Shown piece by piece: positions 50,985 through 63,000 of a stretch of DNA of 64,000 nucleotides; positions within the stretch are counted from its first letter, which is position 1, and every line of letters begins with the position of its first letter. The translations under genes were made by a program, and so were the position numbers. The notes beneath the pieces are model-generated. The model was not told the origin of the DNA. It was given only the letters and a program-made list of their open reading frames with translations, and did not search any database. The DNA is from Onchocerca volvulus (taxonomy: Eukaryota; Nematoda; Chromadorea; Rhabditida; Onchocercidae), in contig HG738138.1 in NCBI GenBank assembly GCA_000499405.2, positions 13,145,208 to 13,209,207 on the forward strand, written 5' to 3'.

Positions 50985-51500
50985 GTCAAAAAATTCCTTA
51001 TTATTTATTATGCAGCAGAAAAAATCAATAATATCAGTAAAATAAATCTAATGATAAATTTATAAAATAAAAAAGGAGAAAATGATAAAGGGAAAAAAAC
51101 CCGAGTTGAAACATTAAACTGCTCTCATTGAAATCCCTATTTAAAATGATACAAAAGGGCACCTTTGTTAGTGCTTAATGATGATGCAGTTTTGTTGGCA
51201 CGCGAGGGTCTTCGACATTGACCCTAGTTGAGGGTTACAAAGAAATGATCAATAATTATTTATTGCGCAAGAGTAAAAAATCAATAATATCAATAAAACA
51301 AATCTAATGATGAATTTATTAAATAAAAAAGGAGAAAACGACATAAAGGGAAAAAAACCCAAGTCGGAGCATTAAACCGCTCCCGTTGACATTCCTATAT
51401 AAAATGATAGAAAAGGGCGCCTTTGTTAGCGCGTGATGATGATGCGCCTTCGTTGGTGCGTTAGGGTAATCGACATTGACCCTAGTTGAGGGTTATAAAA
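50985..51500 (+). repeat. Tandem duplication of a roughly 250-base unit
   Basis: Unit 1 (about 50985-51237) and unit 2 (about 51240-51497) share long blocks in the same order: TCAATAATATCA, AAATCTAATGAT, AAATAAAAAAGGAGAAAA, GGGAAAAAAACCC, GACATTGACCCTAG and TTGAGGGTTA. Differences are mostly single bases. There is no open frame. The palindromic CCCTAG/GAGGGTT segment near each unit's end could form a hairpin. Confidence 0.8.
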
Positions 51501-51514
51501 GATTGGCCAATTAT

Positions 51515-51690
51515 TTATTATTATTCAGTATTTATTGTTTATTATTATTTATTATTACTCAGCATTCTTTATTATTATTCTTATTATTTATTATTTATTT
51601 GTTGTAATTTATTACTGTTCATTATTCTTTTATTTTATTTTTATTATTATTATTATTTATTATTATTATTATTATTAATTCCTATTATTA
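51515..51690 (+). repeat. TTA/TAT low-complexity tract
   Basis: Degenerate (TTA)n and (TAT)n with occasional C and G. It is directly adjacent to the tandem duplication. Confidence 0.9.
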
Positions 51691-51752
51691 TTGCTAACCG
51701 TATTTTTTACTCAAGGAGAGAGAGATGGGAGGAGAAAGAATGACAGAAAAAA

Positions 51753-51790
51753 AGGTAGGCGGAGTCAATAAACTCCACCTCCCCACCTAT
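51753..51790 (+). repeat. G+C-rich hairpin
   Basis: GGCGGAGT (51758-51765) and ACTCCACC (51772-51779) form an 8-base stem with one mismatch around a CAATAA loop. AGGT and ACCT outside it extend the symmetry. Related G+C-rich units occur at about 49631 and 50124, so it is probably the terminal hairpin of a repeat family. Confidence 0.5.
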
Positions 51791-53704
51791 TTTGAGTTGT
51801 TACGGACGTGACACGTGAAAAAAAGTAAGTATATCTACTCATTAAGAAAGACTATTGGAGTAAAAGGTTCTGTCAGAATTTGAAAACAATCGGTGGAGAA
51901 CTTCCCGGAGATCCATGGTTAGTAACAGGTAGCATTTAAATTTTTATTTATATAGAAGATATAGATAGAATAATTGTAACTTGAATTTAAGAAATCAAGA
52001 AAACAAATATATATGATATATATATAAATAACGTAAAATAGTGCTGATAAAGAACAAGCCAATATAATAAAGTGAAAGAAATTTCTTCAAAATAATAAAA
52101 TTAAAAAAAAGTGAAAAGGCCAAATTAAAAATGAAGATAGAACCCGAGAACTAGAAAGACATGGAAATTTGAAGACAAATTCCTGGAAATGAAATGGAGA
52201 CAGCAAGTTTTCATGCTTTAAGATTATTCGTCGAATCAATTAACAATCCCTATCTTTTACCATTCATTATCTAGAAGACGAACTGCTTCCACAAGTTGTA
52301 GTTTTTCATCTTTAATATTGGAAAATTTCTTCAAGTGAAGCACAAAAAGTGTTAGTAGCCTGCAAAAATGCTTACAATTTAATAGTGTTAAGCTACTTCT
52401 TTTTTCCGTTCTTATGTTATGAATCTGGCTATTCGATGACATAAAGTTTGAAACGCATTCTGTTTTAATTGACTCCCATCTTCCAGTAATATCTCGTCTT
52501 TTGAAAGAATTTTTAAATCTTTTAAATATGAGGTAAATATCTTAGCATCCAGTGAGATGCTTAACACAAAATTACGAGAGAAAATTCAGAGATGAAAATA
52601 AATAACGGGCAGCCATATCGTGAAATGCAAACATAAAAACTCATAATTTTAGTCCTAAACAAACTTTCATTCCAAATTTTATTCAAGCTTACCAAAACAT
52701 TAGTGATCCAAACAATATAATGACCAGAATAATGAACTGCTTCCCATTTGCAGATAATGTACCCAAGTTTACTGGCTCTGCTGAAAACATAAAACGTAAT
52801 TAAATGCTGCTGAAAATACATGAATGTAATTAAATAACATTTCAAATAAGGAAATTCAGATATGAATAAGTTTTTTTTTTTTTTTTTCCTTATTTAACAT
52901 GCTTTGTATTTTCATATAACATTTTTAACTCGTTCTATAATAAATTAAATAGATATGAAATGAAGAAACACAATTTAGTGAGAAATAACATAATCTATCA
53001 AATTTTCAATTATCGATATTTCGTGCCAATTGAGGTTCTTGCTAAGAAAAACTACCCTGCCCATCGAAATCGATACAAAAGGAGGCCTTTAAATAATCTC
53101 TAATTTATAATATTGCGATGTGAAATGTGATTAGTACAACATAGAAAGCTGCGGTATCTTCCATCAAATAAATGATGGCATTTTCCTAAAATTTTCTCTC
53201 CTTCAGTCAGCAGTATATTATGATTTTTGATCATAAACAGTTATTGCGAAAAGCATCAATAAATGCAGTAAAAACTGGCATATGGAAGTTCATGTAAAAA
53301 AGTGTCGAATATGAAACGACAGGGAAATTTGCAAAAAAGAAACTACAGCATTTCAATTTAAATTGTTAAGTAGATGCAATAATTAGCAATTTGCTAATTT
53401 AGCTAATGCGTTGTCAACAACTATTAAATTAAAATAGATCAATTATTTTCAGAAGGAAAAGGAAGCGTAAAAGAAAAGTTTACTAAGCTGGACTGCTGGT
53501 TTAATAAGTTTGAAGAGCAAAAGAAAAGAAAAAGATATTTGAGCAAAGAAAGTGAAAAATGAAAAAAGATGAGAGAGAAACGGAGAATGTAATAAGATTG
53601 GAAGAGTATGTGAATTTCATCTTTTCATTTAACGAATTCAGAGATTTTATCCCCACTTTTTTTCATGGAAGTCTTCTTGTCTTTCTCAGTGTTCCTCGCG
53701 CCTT
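51791..53704. other. Intergenic DNA downstream of the trehalase gene
   Basis: A+T-rich DNA with a poly-T run (52871-52887) and a purine-rich segment (53450-53600). It presumably includes the trehalase 3' UTR; I did not find a clear AATAAA close to the stop. No gene was seen. Confidence 0.6.
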
Positions 53705-56700
53705 TTAATATTTGAGTTTTCCTGCTTTTGTATGGAAATAATAATACAAGTAATATAGAACTGGATTTTTATTAAAGGATGAAAAGAGAATCAGATTACT
53801 TGTAGAAACGACATATTGTTCACGAATTCCATATTTATAAATGAGATCGAGTACAGCACCATTTGTCCATCCAAAACCTTGTTGTACAGGATATTCGCCA
53901 CCTGAGCCAGGCCTACCATCATCATATCGGATGTCATACTTCTCCCAACATGCTGCTGGCTACAAGTAGTTCTGTTCTCTCTTATTCCATTGAACGCATT
54001 ACGTTTATTTTTTTTTTTTAAATGTCAATTTCATGTCAAGTTTCGAACTACATAAAATTACAAAACCAGTATTATAAAGAGTTATTTGCAATCTATATAT
54101 CAACAATACAAACCATGCCCTTTTTTGGGTTCATCATTCCATTGTAAGCGGTCCGAATAAATTTCCAGGCTACTTTCTCAGCTATTTTGACAAGTTTTTC
54201 ATCCCTCGATAACCGCAAACTTTCCACGAATAAATGTGTGAGTGGTGGCCAACCGTTTGGATAATCCCACTGCTCTAGCGAAGCTTTGTTTAAACTCACC
54301 GGAATGCCACCTTCAACATTTTGTATGCAAAATTCTCAGATTCTCAAATTAGAGAAGAAAGCTGGCTTCTTCTGAATCTGAATAATTTTTCTCCAAACTA
54401 AAAATGATTTCTCATGAGTTAAGTTAACTTACCTTTGAAATCCAATACCCCACTTCCGAGTAAATAATCAAGCACCTTTTTAGTTATGCGAGCACTATAG
54501 CCACTGAGAAGAAGTGGAAAAACATTAGACGGATAGAAGCCGCTCCTAAGTTTCTGCTCCATCAAATCATAATCAAACCACGCCCCATCACTTTCACTCC
54601 AGAAAACCTCATCCACTGCTTTACGTAAATTCTTGTACAATTTACGATATTCATCTGCCTTTCTTGAAATATCTATTATTCTTGTTTATTCAAAATAAAA
54701 CTACTGAATTTGGGTAGCATGAAGTAACATGAAAAAAGATGTAACAAAACCAAAGCAAAAGAAAAGATCAAAAATCAAGTCTATTTGTTGCAGGAAAAAA
54801 TGAACAGAAAAACAGAAAAAAAAAAGAAAATACTTGGATCTTCCAAGTATTTCGTGAAAATTAGCAAGAGTAGCAAAATTCCAAGCCATAAATACATTAA
54901 GATCAACAGGGACAATATCATTGGTCCGGATCGAATATTTGGTTTCTGGAAAATCTAGGATGATTTTTGGTAAAGCTTAAAATAAAAATAGCTAATGAAT
55001 AATACGAATAGAAATTCACCTGCATATTTCCCTTGATGTGCAAACCACCTTGTACTAAAATCAATTCCGGATTCGCAAGCACTAGCAATTGAGGACCAAA
55101 TAAATTCGGGATGTCCCGTGCCATTTAGTCCATTATTCAGGTCAATTAAATAGTTTTCAGGACGTGGGCAATTGGATAAAGCCTGAAATAAATCCATCAA
55201 ATTATTTTTAGTGTTTTTCAGCGTTTACCGACAGTATTACTCACCCTATACTGATACATTCGATACTTTCGACCGGATGGCAACTTGACTTCAAGTGTTC
55301 GGTTTTTTCCCCACCACAACATTTCTTGATCCAACCACGGCATCATTTCTTTTAGCAGAGTTCTATTACCAGTAGTATCATAATAATCGGCTACCATTTG
55401 CGTAAACAATGGAGGATTACTTCGTTGCGACAATCTACAGAAAAATACAAAGTTGAGAAACTGAATCAAAATTTACGGAACTAGTATGCCAGTTTTTAGT
55501 CTCATTGCTTCAAAGTTTATATTTCGTTAAAAGCAAAATATGGAACAAGTAAACTAAACATCTACAGTAAGAATTGCAAAGTACGGGAAACTTACTGCAC
55601 AATGCCCGAATTTGGAATAAATCCATGAAACCGTACAACACTTGCCAGATTTTCAAGTATTTGACGAACAGTTGTTGACATATTTGAAAATAATAACCCT
55701 GAAAAGGTGAATTCCCGAAAATGTAATGAACAAAGTCGACAAAGCTGAATTACAAAATATGTAACACAATAAACTGCGTTAAAAAAAAAAGTGGAAATAA
55801 TTCGTGACAAAAATGTAAAATAAAAAAGATGGAATATTGCATTGTTATGTGATGATATTTGATATTTATGTTATTAATTTAGTTTAAATGTAATGCTAAC
55901 CTTTGTTGATCCAGTACGAGTCCCAGTAAAAATATATCTGAAACGAACCACCAGGCACGATGAATGCATTTGAAACAGGCAAAATTGGGAACAGCTCGGG
56001 AGTTTTATGAACTTGTTCCACGAATTCTCGTGCCAATACTTTCCATAATTCATTCAGCTTTCGAGCAAATTTTCTTAAAATAAATTAAAGACTTGAACAT
56101 CTTTATATAACCCTTATGGCTGCACTTAATTTAAGAAATCTAGCAAAAATATATTTGAAACAGTTCAACAGGTAAGACAAATGCATTTGAAATAGGCAAA
56201 ATTAGAAACAAATCAGAAATCTCATGTAATTATTCACATATTCTATCATCAGAAAATACTTACTTTAACTTCGTGTCTTGCAATCGTCTTATATTTTCAG
56301 GTTCTTTGGTCCAATCCACCAAATTCGCCTGTTTAAGATAACTTATGTTTGCAAAGTTTTCAGTACAAAACTTTTGAAACTGTTCACGTTTTAGGGGATA
56401 TGTGAGACTGAAAATATATAGTAATTTACCCATAAGCATAATTTGTGCTGACAAAAATATTACTGGATAATTAGCTATCTGTTATATTGTAACAAATATT
56501 ATGTGCATATCTGATAAATAACAGCATCTTTAATTATTTGCAATATGAGAATGATAAAGCATCTTAAAGCAAAATTAACTATGTAGAAACGAGTTGTTCA
56601 TGATCAGAACAACCTACTTAGTAAACAGTTCCAGAACAAGTCCTGGTGATTTACGCATCATATCACCAGGACATGTTTTCTGCATCCCAAACAGCCATGT

Positions 56701-57086
56701 TGTGTGAATTAGTCTCCCAGAACAATAAATTTGAGACAATGGCCCTAGACAAATTGGCTGTGAGCAATTCGGTTCCAAGGGAATATCAGCTGCTACTAAT
56801 ACTTCGTCATTCTGCAAATCGTGGGAATAATCAAATTAAAATCTCACATGACATGCAACCAAACAATTTTTTTGTGCAGCATACTAACGTATCTGAAAAA
56901 TAAAAAAAAAAAAAAAAAAAAATAAAAGACAGAGGCATCTATAATTTTTGGGAAATACAAGAACAAGTGGTAACTTACAGCAGTTTTAAGTTTCTTCGGA
57001 GTAGCTAATAATTCAGTACAAACTCCTCGTGGTCCATTCACGAAAAAAAAAAAAATTACACATATTAAACCTTCCATTTTCAGCAT
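53705..57086 (-). CDS. Secreted trehalase, glycoside hydrolase family 37, complete
   Basis: Eleven exons in phase: 57086-56979, 56811-56618, 56407-56264, 56073-55901, 55698-55596, 55434-55245, 55182-55020, 54945-54834, 54662-54433, 54310-54114, 53959-53705. They sum to 1869 nt, 622 residues, the usual family length. Trehalase hydrolyses alpha,alpha-trehalose to two glucose. A signal peptide ([20 protein letters not shown]; a second ATG at 57077 could also serve) points to secretion. Motifs: [10 protein letters not shown] near residue 80; [15 protein letters not shown] (189-203, first signature); RSNPP (245); PRPEN (310); [10 protein letters not shown] with the acid Asp345; [10 protein letters not shown] (486, second signature); WEKYD with the base Glu544; [15 protein letters not shown] (558). 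Departures from the family are Ser192 for the substrate-binding Arg, RSN for RSQ, and GWPP for GWAP. The last exon reads on to a stop about 30 residues past the family block; an extra 3' exon is possible. Confidence 0.92.
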
Positions 57087-57105
57087 ACCTGGAATTATCT
57101 CCTTG
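57087..57105 (-). promoter_or_regulatory. Probable trans-splice acceptor two bases before the trehalase ATG
   Basis: On the minus strand GGAGATAATTCCAG ends two bases before the ATG at 57086. With no upstream coding exon joined to it, an SL-type trans-splice acceptor is the likely reading. A 2-base leader is short but known for nematode spliced-leader genes. Confidence 0.35.
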
Positions 57106-59893
57106 TTTGCTTTTACGACAACTTAATGGGAATATTTTAAACATGATGAAGAAGTATCCATTCCACACAAAGAAGTAGAATGTCAAAACAATAGAAAATG
57201 CAACACACTGTCGGTGTTAATACTAGTGTATGTGATTACAATATGGTAATATATAGAATCCTGAAAGTCTTACGGGGAGATATAAAAAGAAAAAAGCTAT
57301 GATACCAAGTTACAAATACTTTTCGTCCGCTTCCATCCAGAGGTAAGGATGTTGTCGAGACTGCATCTCAAATACAAATGCTCTCTCATCTAACATAACT
57401 TTTTCATTTCATAGAGTTCCAGTGAAACGAAAAATGATTTATGAAATATTATTTAGAAGTAACCGTACTTTATGGTCACTAGTAACGTACGACCAACAAG
57501 TAGAAGAGGAGATGTGTGTGATGGAACAAATAATGTGGCTCGTGTCGTCAACATTAATTGGAACTGCCTTGGAATGAACTGGCAAAGTGAGTGCTAGTGA
57601 CAGGAGGTCTGCAGAACCAGTATCCGGGAATCCGGAAGTTCGTCAAGGATTCAGAAATATAGTCGATGAAATGCCGAAAAATGTGAAATATGAGCGGGAT
57701 TGATGTGGAAATATTTATATGTCACGACATCCATATCTTTTGATAACCTTTTCAATGTTTTCTGAATGCTCTGTAGTTCGTTGATAAGATTATTCTGCAG
57801 AGGTATTGTTGCACTGAAGATAAACAATGAGTAAATAAAGTATGGGTCGATTCTATAATATAAGCTAAGCACCTATCGTGATGCTTGACTTGAAGATGCT
57901 TTTGGTATCACAGTTTAGCTTGAAGACAGACTACTTCTAGGTTACTTCTGATTTTGTATTGTTTCGCATTTGATATAAAAATCGCGAAAACTTTTTTTTT
58001 TTGCTCTCAAAAACCAAAAATTATTCTAACCATTAAAAATGCATAAAATAAAACCACATAACTATTGATTTTATAGATTGAAATTTAAAATTCATATATT
58101 GCCCCTAGATCTGGGATTTATTTGTGCTTGAAAATGCAAAAGAGGATTAAATAAGGCTTCAGGAAGACAATTATTCGTAGTTGGAAAAGATAATCCGCGA
58201 CAGCAAGTTGTCATTTATTTGTTATGGACTCCTACGTTTCATCCTGATATTCAGAAAAAGACGAACATTTTCAAGGTTACTGATTCCTCCAACATATTTT
58301 TCTTGCGAATTTGCATGCAAAAAAAAAAAAAGAAAAGAAGAAAAGACGCGGATCATAGATGAACAGTGACGAAAGGAATTACCTGTATTCGTGGTACTAC
58401 CACAAGATATATTTTGAAAGGCACTGATTCGGAAATTCTGTCAGTTGTTAGTGTGAAGAATCAAATTTTGAAGTCCCGAAAATTTCAAATTATGTATTCA
58501 TAATGCATTCGTTTTCATATCCCTAAAATACTTCCTAAATTATCCGTCATTCAGGAAAAGGAGAAGGTTGGAAATGAGAGATCAGTTGGATAGAATGACC
58601 CTACCAAAGTTCATTATTGAGTACCTTATGGTCTTGCATTGAATTAAATTAACCTTTTACCAATAATGTCCAGGCCAGGACAAGTATGCACCGAAATAGT
58701 TAACTATGAGTGTCGTGTATAATACTGCAGGGCAGCGTTTTGTTGATGTTTCAAATATTAGATTACAAATGGAGCTTTAAAATTAACATTACACTTAATA
58801 GCGATTGTTTGTTGACGAGAGATTATTAAGTACTGGTCTAAAAATATCTTGCGGAACAGCAGATCGTGTATGACATTAATCATATCAGTGTGATTTGTTA
58901 CGAATATGTAGCTGATTTATTTCAGCTTGTTTTCACAACATATTTCTGTGCCATCTTACATATGGGCAATTCGAAACGAGCTTCTTCCATTATGTCTGAC
59001 ATTCTCTATTAACTTAATATTTTCTCAGATATATTAGTTGGAGCAAATTTTTAAAAGTAAGATCAAATCTGAATAGGAGCGTTAATTGGAACTAAATAAA
59101 AATTAGCTGCACCGCAGCGACTTTCATTTGAAAAGTGGCAGATCAACAGAATGTTATTCCCCTTTTGTTATATATGTCATGAAAAATCCGCTTGCTGACG
59201 AAGACGTAACTAATATTTGGGTCAACACTGAGCATACAATGACGCTTTACAGAAATATTTTTCGCAACCATCTCAAACTTTCTTAAAAATATATGTATTT
59301 GACAAGGCGAAAATGTCTGTAGGATAAAATAAATATGTTCGTGCCAGATTGTACAATTAACAATATATAATGAAACACTAGGAACTGTTACATCAGTGAA
59401 AAATACAGCAAATGTTTTGAAATATTTCCTGAAAATGTTTACTTCCCGCACACCAATGAACAATGGGACATGATAACACGAAATGCTTCCTGACACAAAG
59501 TTGTGGAGAAATCAACTGAGTTTCAGAAATCTCAAGAGAAGGACGATTATTCACAATTTCATTTCATATTGCTTTTTTTAAGTTTAAAACCGGAGTTCGA
59601 AATATATGTTGCAAGAAAAGCAACATAATCAAATTCTTCGAAGTTTCAGGAAAATGATGGGAAATTGTAGGAATGAATAAAACAGCAATGCTGAACGAAT
59701 AATTATAAATGACATTTCAAACTGCGTAGCACATTCAGAAATTTTGTATAAGCTTTTTAGAAAGTCCTCTTAGCTCGGAAAATCGCCAAGAAATGAGCAT
59801 TTAGCAACTTATCACAACTGCATCATTCTACTATATTAGTTAATACTACTGCCAGCATATTTCATTGCCTTTAATAGTCCTAGTTTTAGCTTT

Positions 59894-59899
59894 TTTATT
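59894..59899 (-). terminator. Polyadenylation signal of the ZP gene
   Basis: AATAAA on the minus strand, about 120 bases past the stop at 60019. Confidence 0.5.
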
Positions 59900-60018
59900 A
59901 TGTTCCATAAAAAGATACTCTAAAAATTTTTAAATTTCTCTAGTAGATCTTAGAATAATATTTTGATAACTTTCAAATAATGTAACTGGTGATTTTTCAA
60001 CATTTCTGCCTAAAGTTT

Positions 60019-63000
60019 TCACATTTTTCTCCTCAAATTTAAGAAGAGGCAGGCAGAGTATTGTTGAGCAGATAGATAAGGAATATCTTGAAATTTCCAA
60101 TCACTTTTGTCTTTTATACAACTTGATTTGAAACGAAGCTTCTCGGAGTCACTGTGACAAACAAAATTTAAATGATTACAAAGGTAATTTTTCCTTCTTC
60201 AAAGAACTACAACCCCATACAACAATAAATGCAGACAAAACCAAGCATACCACGGATACGGACACGACGGATGATATAAACCATATCTCAGACATGCATA
60301 CGAGATCGAACTCTTCCGAAAAAGCGCTAAAATTTTTTGAATGATCAGTAGATAATCTCTCGAATTTACTTCATGAGCAAAAATAATTTGTATTTCAGAA
60401 GTTTGATTAAACACTAATCAAATTTGTTGTTCTTCCGCTGAAAAAATGATTCAAGAGCTTACCTATTCGAGAAGGTTGCATTCTGCAAAACTTCTTCGTC
60501 TTCTCCTTCTGCGAGAACTCGTATTATTGCAGACAGTGTCCCTTCTGTTTGATTACTATCATCGACATTTCGCTTCCGCCGTCCGTGAGAAATAAATAGC
60601 TCATTCGTTCCAGAATCCAAACAACTACTCTACAAAGTCAAGATCAAATGTAATAGTTAGTAAAACTTTTGTTCCTTCTTCCTCTGTACCTCTCATTTCC
60701 TTAATTTTTTAGTTCGATCAAGGAATAATTTAAGAATATCATTTTCATGTATTAACTTTACTACCAAGTTTCCCGAATGTTCAGAAAGAATTACAAGAAT
60801 CAAAATTATCTTTAATTTTTCAAGCAAATAATGTAAGAGTAGTGAGACTTACCGGTGGGCATCCATTGGGTCCAGCACAGAACATTACTTGACAAAGGAT
60901 CTGAACATCATATGAACCATCCAATCGGAATGCTTTCATGTCACATTTAAGGCGGTTTTTTTCAAAATCTTGTCGAACGGGGCCAACCAAGGCTGGGTAA
61001 CGTGGACAACTAAACTAACTGCCGTTTTTTGAAAGTGAATTTTCCAATCTTTATATATTACATGGATCTAATTCAACAATGAATCGTAGATTAAATACGA
61101 AAAGATAAAAAAAGGGATTCCTTTTTTATAGTGTAAGATTTATATTATATAATTATAGAACTTTTCGAATAAATAAAAATTATGAGTCATTTTCGTTTTC
61201 TGATTTTCTAGAAATGTAAGTCGTCAAAGGAAAGAATTAAGCAGTCAATTGGTAATAATCAACATGATAAGACTAGCATTTGTTACAAGAGCATAATTCG
61301 ACAAGGAGTTAATCGAGAGTCGTTAGCTTTTATTTCGGAATATATAGGTATTATATTAACCCATTTTCGATGATGGTAAAAGGAACAGCATCGCCCTCTC
61401 CACCAACTCGTGTTGCTGTGCATTCGGTTAGCATCATATTGTGAGGCCCAGCTTGTTCGGATGTAACAACCATTTGGATTGCATCACCAATTGAAGTCTT
61501 TTCCAGGGGTTCGTCATCAGCATTCAGGAAGGACAACGTTGCAGTTACCGGTGGTGGAGTTCCGACAGCAAGAACGCGTGTGTTCGCTTCTCTAAAATTC
61601 AGGAATTTTCTATATCACTATCAAAAAAGAACATTTCCAAATAGTGGCTGAATATGAATAATTGCTTAAAGCGCAGCAAAATTATTCATAAAGGTATCAG
61701 AAGTTAATATTCTTTTCTCATGTTTTTTTATTTTTATTTTTCATTTTTTTATTGGAGAAAATGATGATAATTTTGCTCTCTATATAACTGAATTCAAAAA
61801 ATGGAGAATAACTTACCCCGCATCATAAATTGTTGTCACAACAACTGAACCTTCATGCATCATTTTATCCATGGATATGTCACAGGAAACGCGATAGAAA
61901 CGATCCCATTCAGTGGTCACCTGATGCGGTAGCACACCATCCAATGATACGACAACTAATGCTTCTAATTTACCATCCTTAAGTTTCCGTTTTTTTAAAT
62001 CATGTATAAAATTTCTTTTGTTGATTTTCCGCATACGTTTTTATATATTACTTGATTTTCACAGTTATTATATTTTATATTTTTATAAGATTTTTGATAA
62101 AGTAAGACACGATGAAAAAAATTTGCTTTGATGGAGCAGAAAATACTGGCAAGTGTCAAACAATCGATGAATGATACTTCGATTAGATTTCCTTTTCCTC
62201 AAAGAATATGATGAGCAAAAAGTTCTTTTTGAGGCACTGAAATAAAAATGAAATTTTGGGAAAAAAATTAAATACCTTAATAACTGTACCGCAATCAGAG
62301 GATACAGTAGGTGGTGGAAAATTGATCGAAATCTGTTTGGCATTCTCAACAACCTGCGAACAAGTACTAAATCGTTCTGCAGCGTAAATAGCCCCCGTGT
62401 ATGGTTCCTTGGTATTCACAATGAAACGTATTCCCTCATTAGTACACAATGCCATACCGCCAAATGGTGATTCTAGAAGTATTGATTTATTTATTTAGCT
62501 AATTTGATCCTTAGTTTTCGTTTATCTAATTTTCTGCATGCATTAGTTCATTCATTATAATCTTATAGAATCGCATTAATTCACTCATTTGCTTGCACAG
62601 AATTGGTTGATAAATGTAGTATTTTCGTGACAAATCGAGTAGTTCGCTTAGCATTAAATAAGTAATTGATTAATCAACCAATTGCTTTGCCTAAAATTAA
62701 GCTACTTATGTTCAATAAGAGGACTAGTTCACATATAAGAGCATCAATAACTATCACTCATAAAACGAGCGATAAATAGGAAAACTAGTTTCTTCAAAAA
62801 AAGATCCCAAATAAAAGTTTTCAGAAAAAAGAAAAAAAAAGATGTGCCGATGAAATTTATGGTCGAAGTTCCTTTGTCTTCCAAGCTGTAATTGACTAAT
62901 ATGTAGGTGGAAAAAAATATTGGAACTGAAGACAGGCGAAGTGTGGATGAAAATGGAAAAACTGCAAGATGTAAGAAGAGAAAAATGGAAGAACCGCAGG

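Larger units (their letters stand above)
57087..60018. other. Intergenic DNA between the trehalase and ZP genes
   Basis: Mostly A+T-rich with no exon chain. A minus-strand exon-like frame (57835-57651) follows a TTTATCTTCAG acceptor and encodes about 55 residues to TGA. An upstream piece near 57885 joins it in phase but has no start. A 117-codon minus-strand frame (59143-59496) has no family features. The 3' UTR of the ZP gene occupies the last ~130 bases. Confidence 0.55.

Noticed and set aside
56646..56903. 85-codon plus-strand open frame over the trehalase second exon
   Set aside because: It is antisense to a well-supported coding exon and has no features of its own.
59143..59496. 117-codon minus-strand open frame downstream of the ZP gene
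   Set aside because: The last ZP exon and polyadenylation signal already close that gene. The frame shows no family motif and is of chance length.
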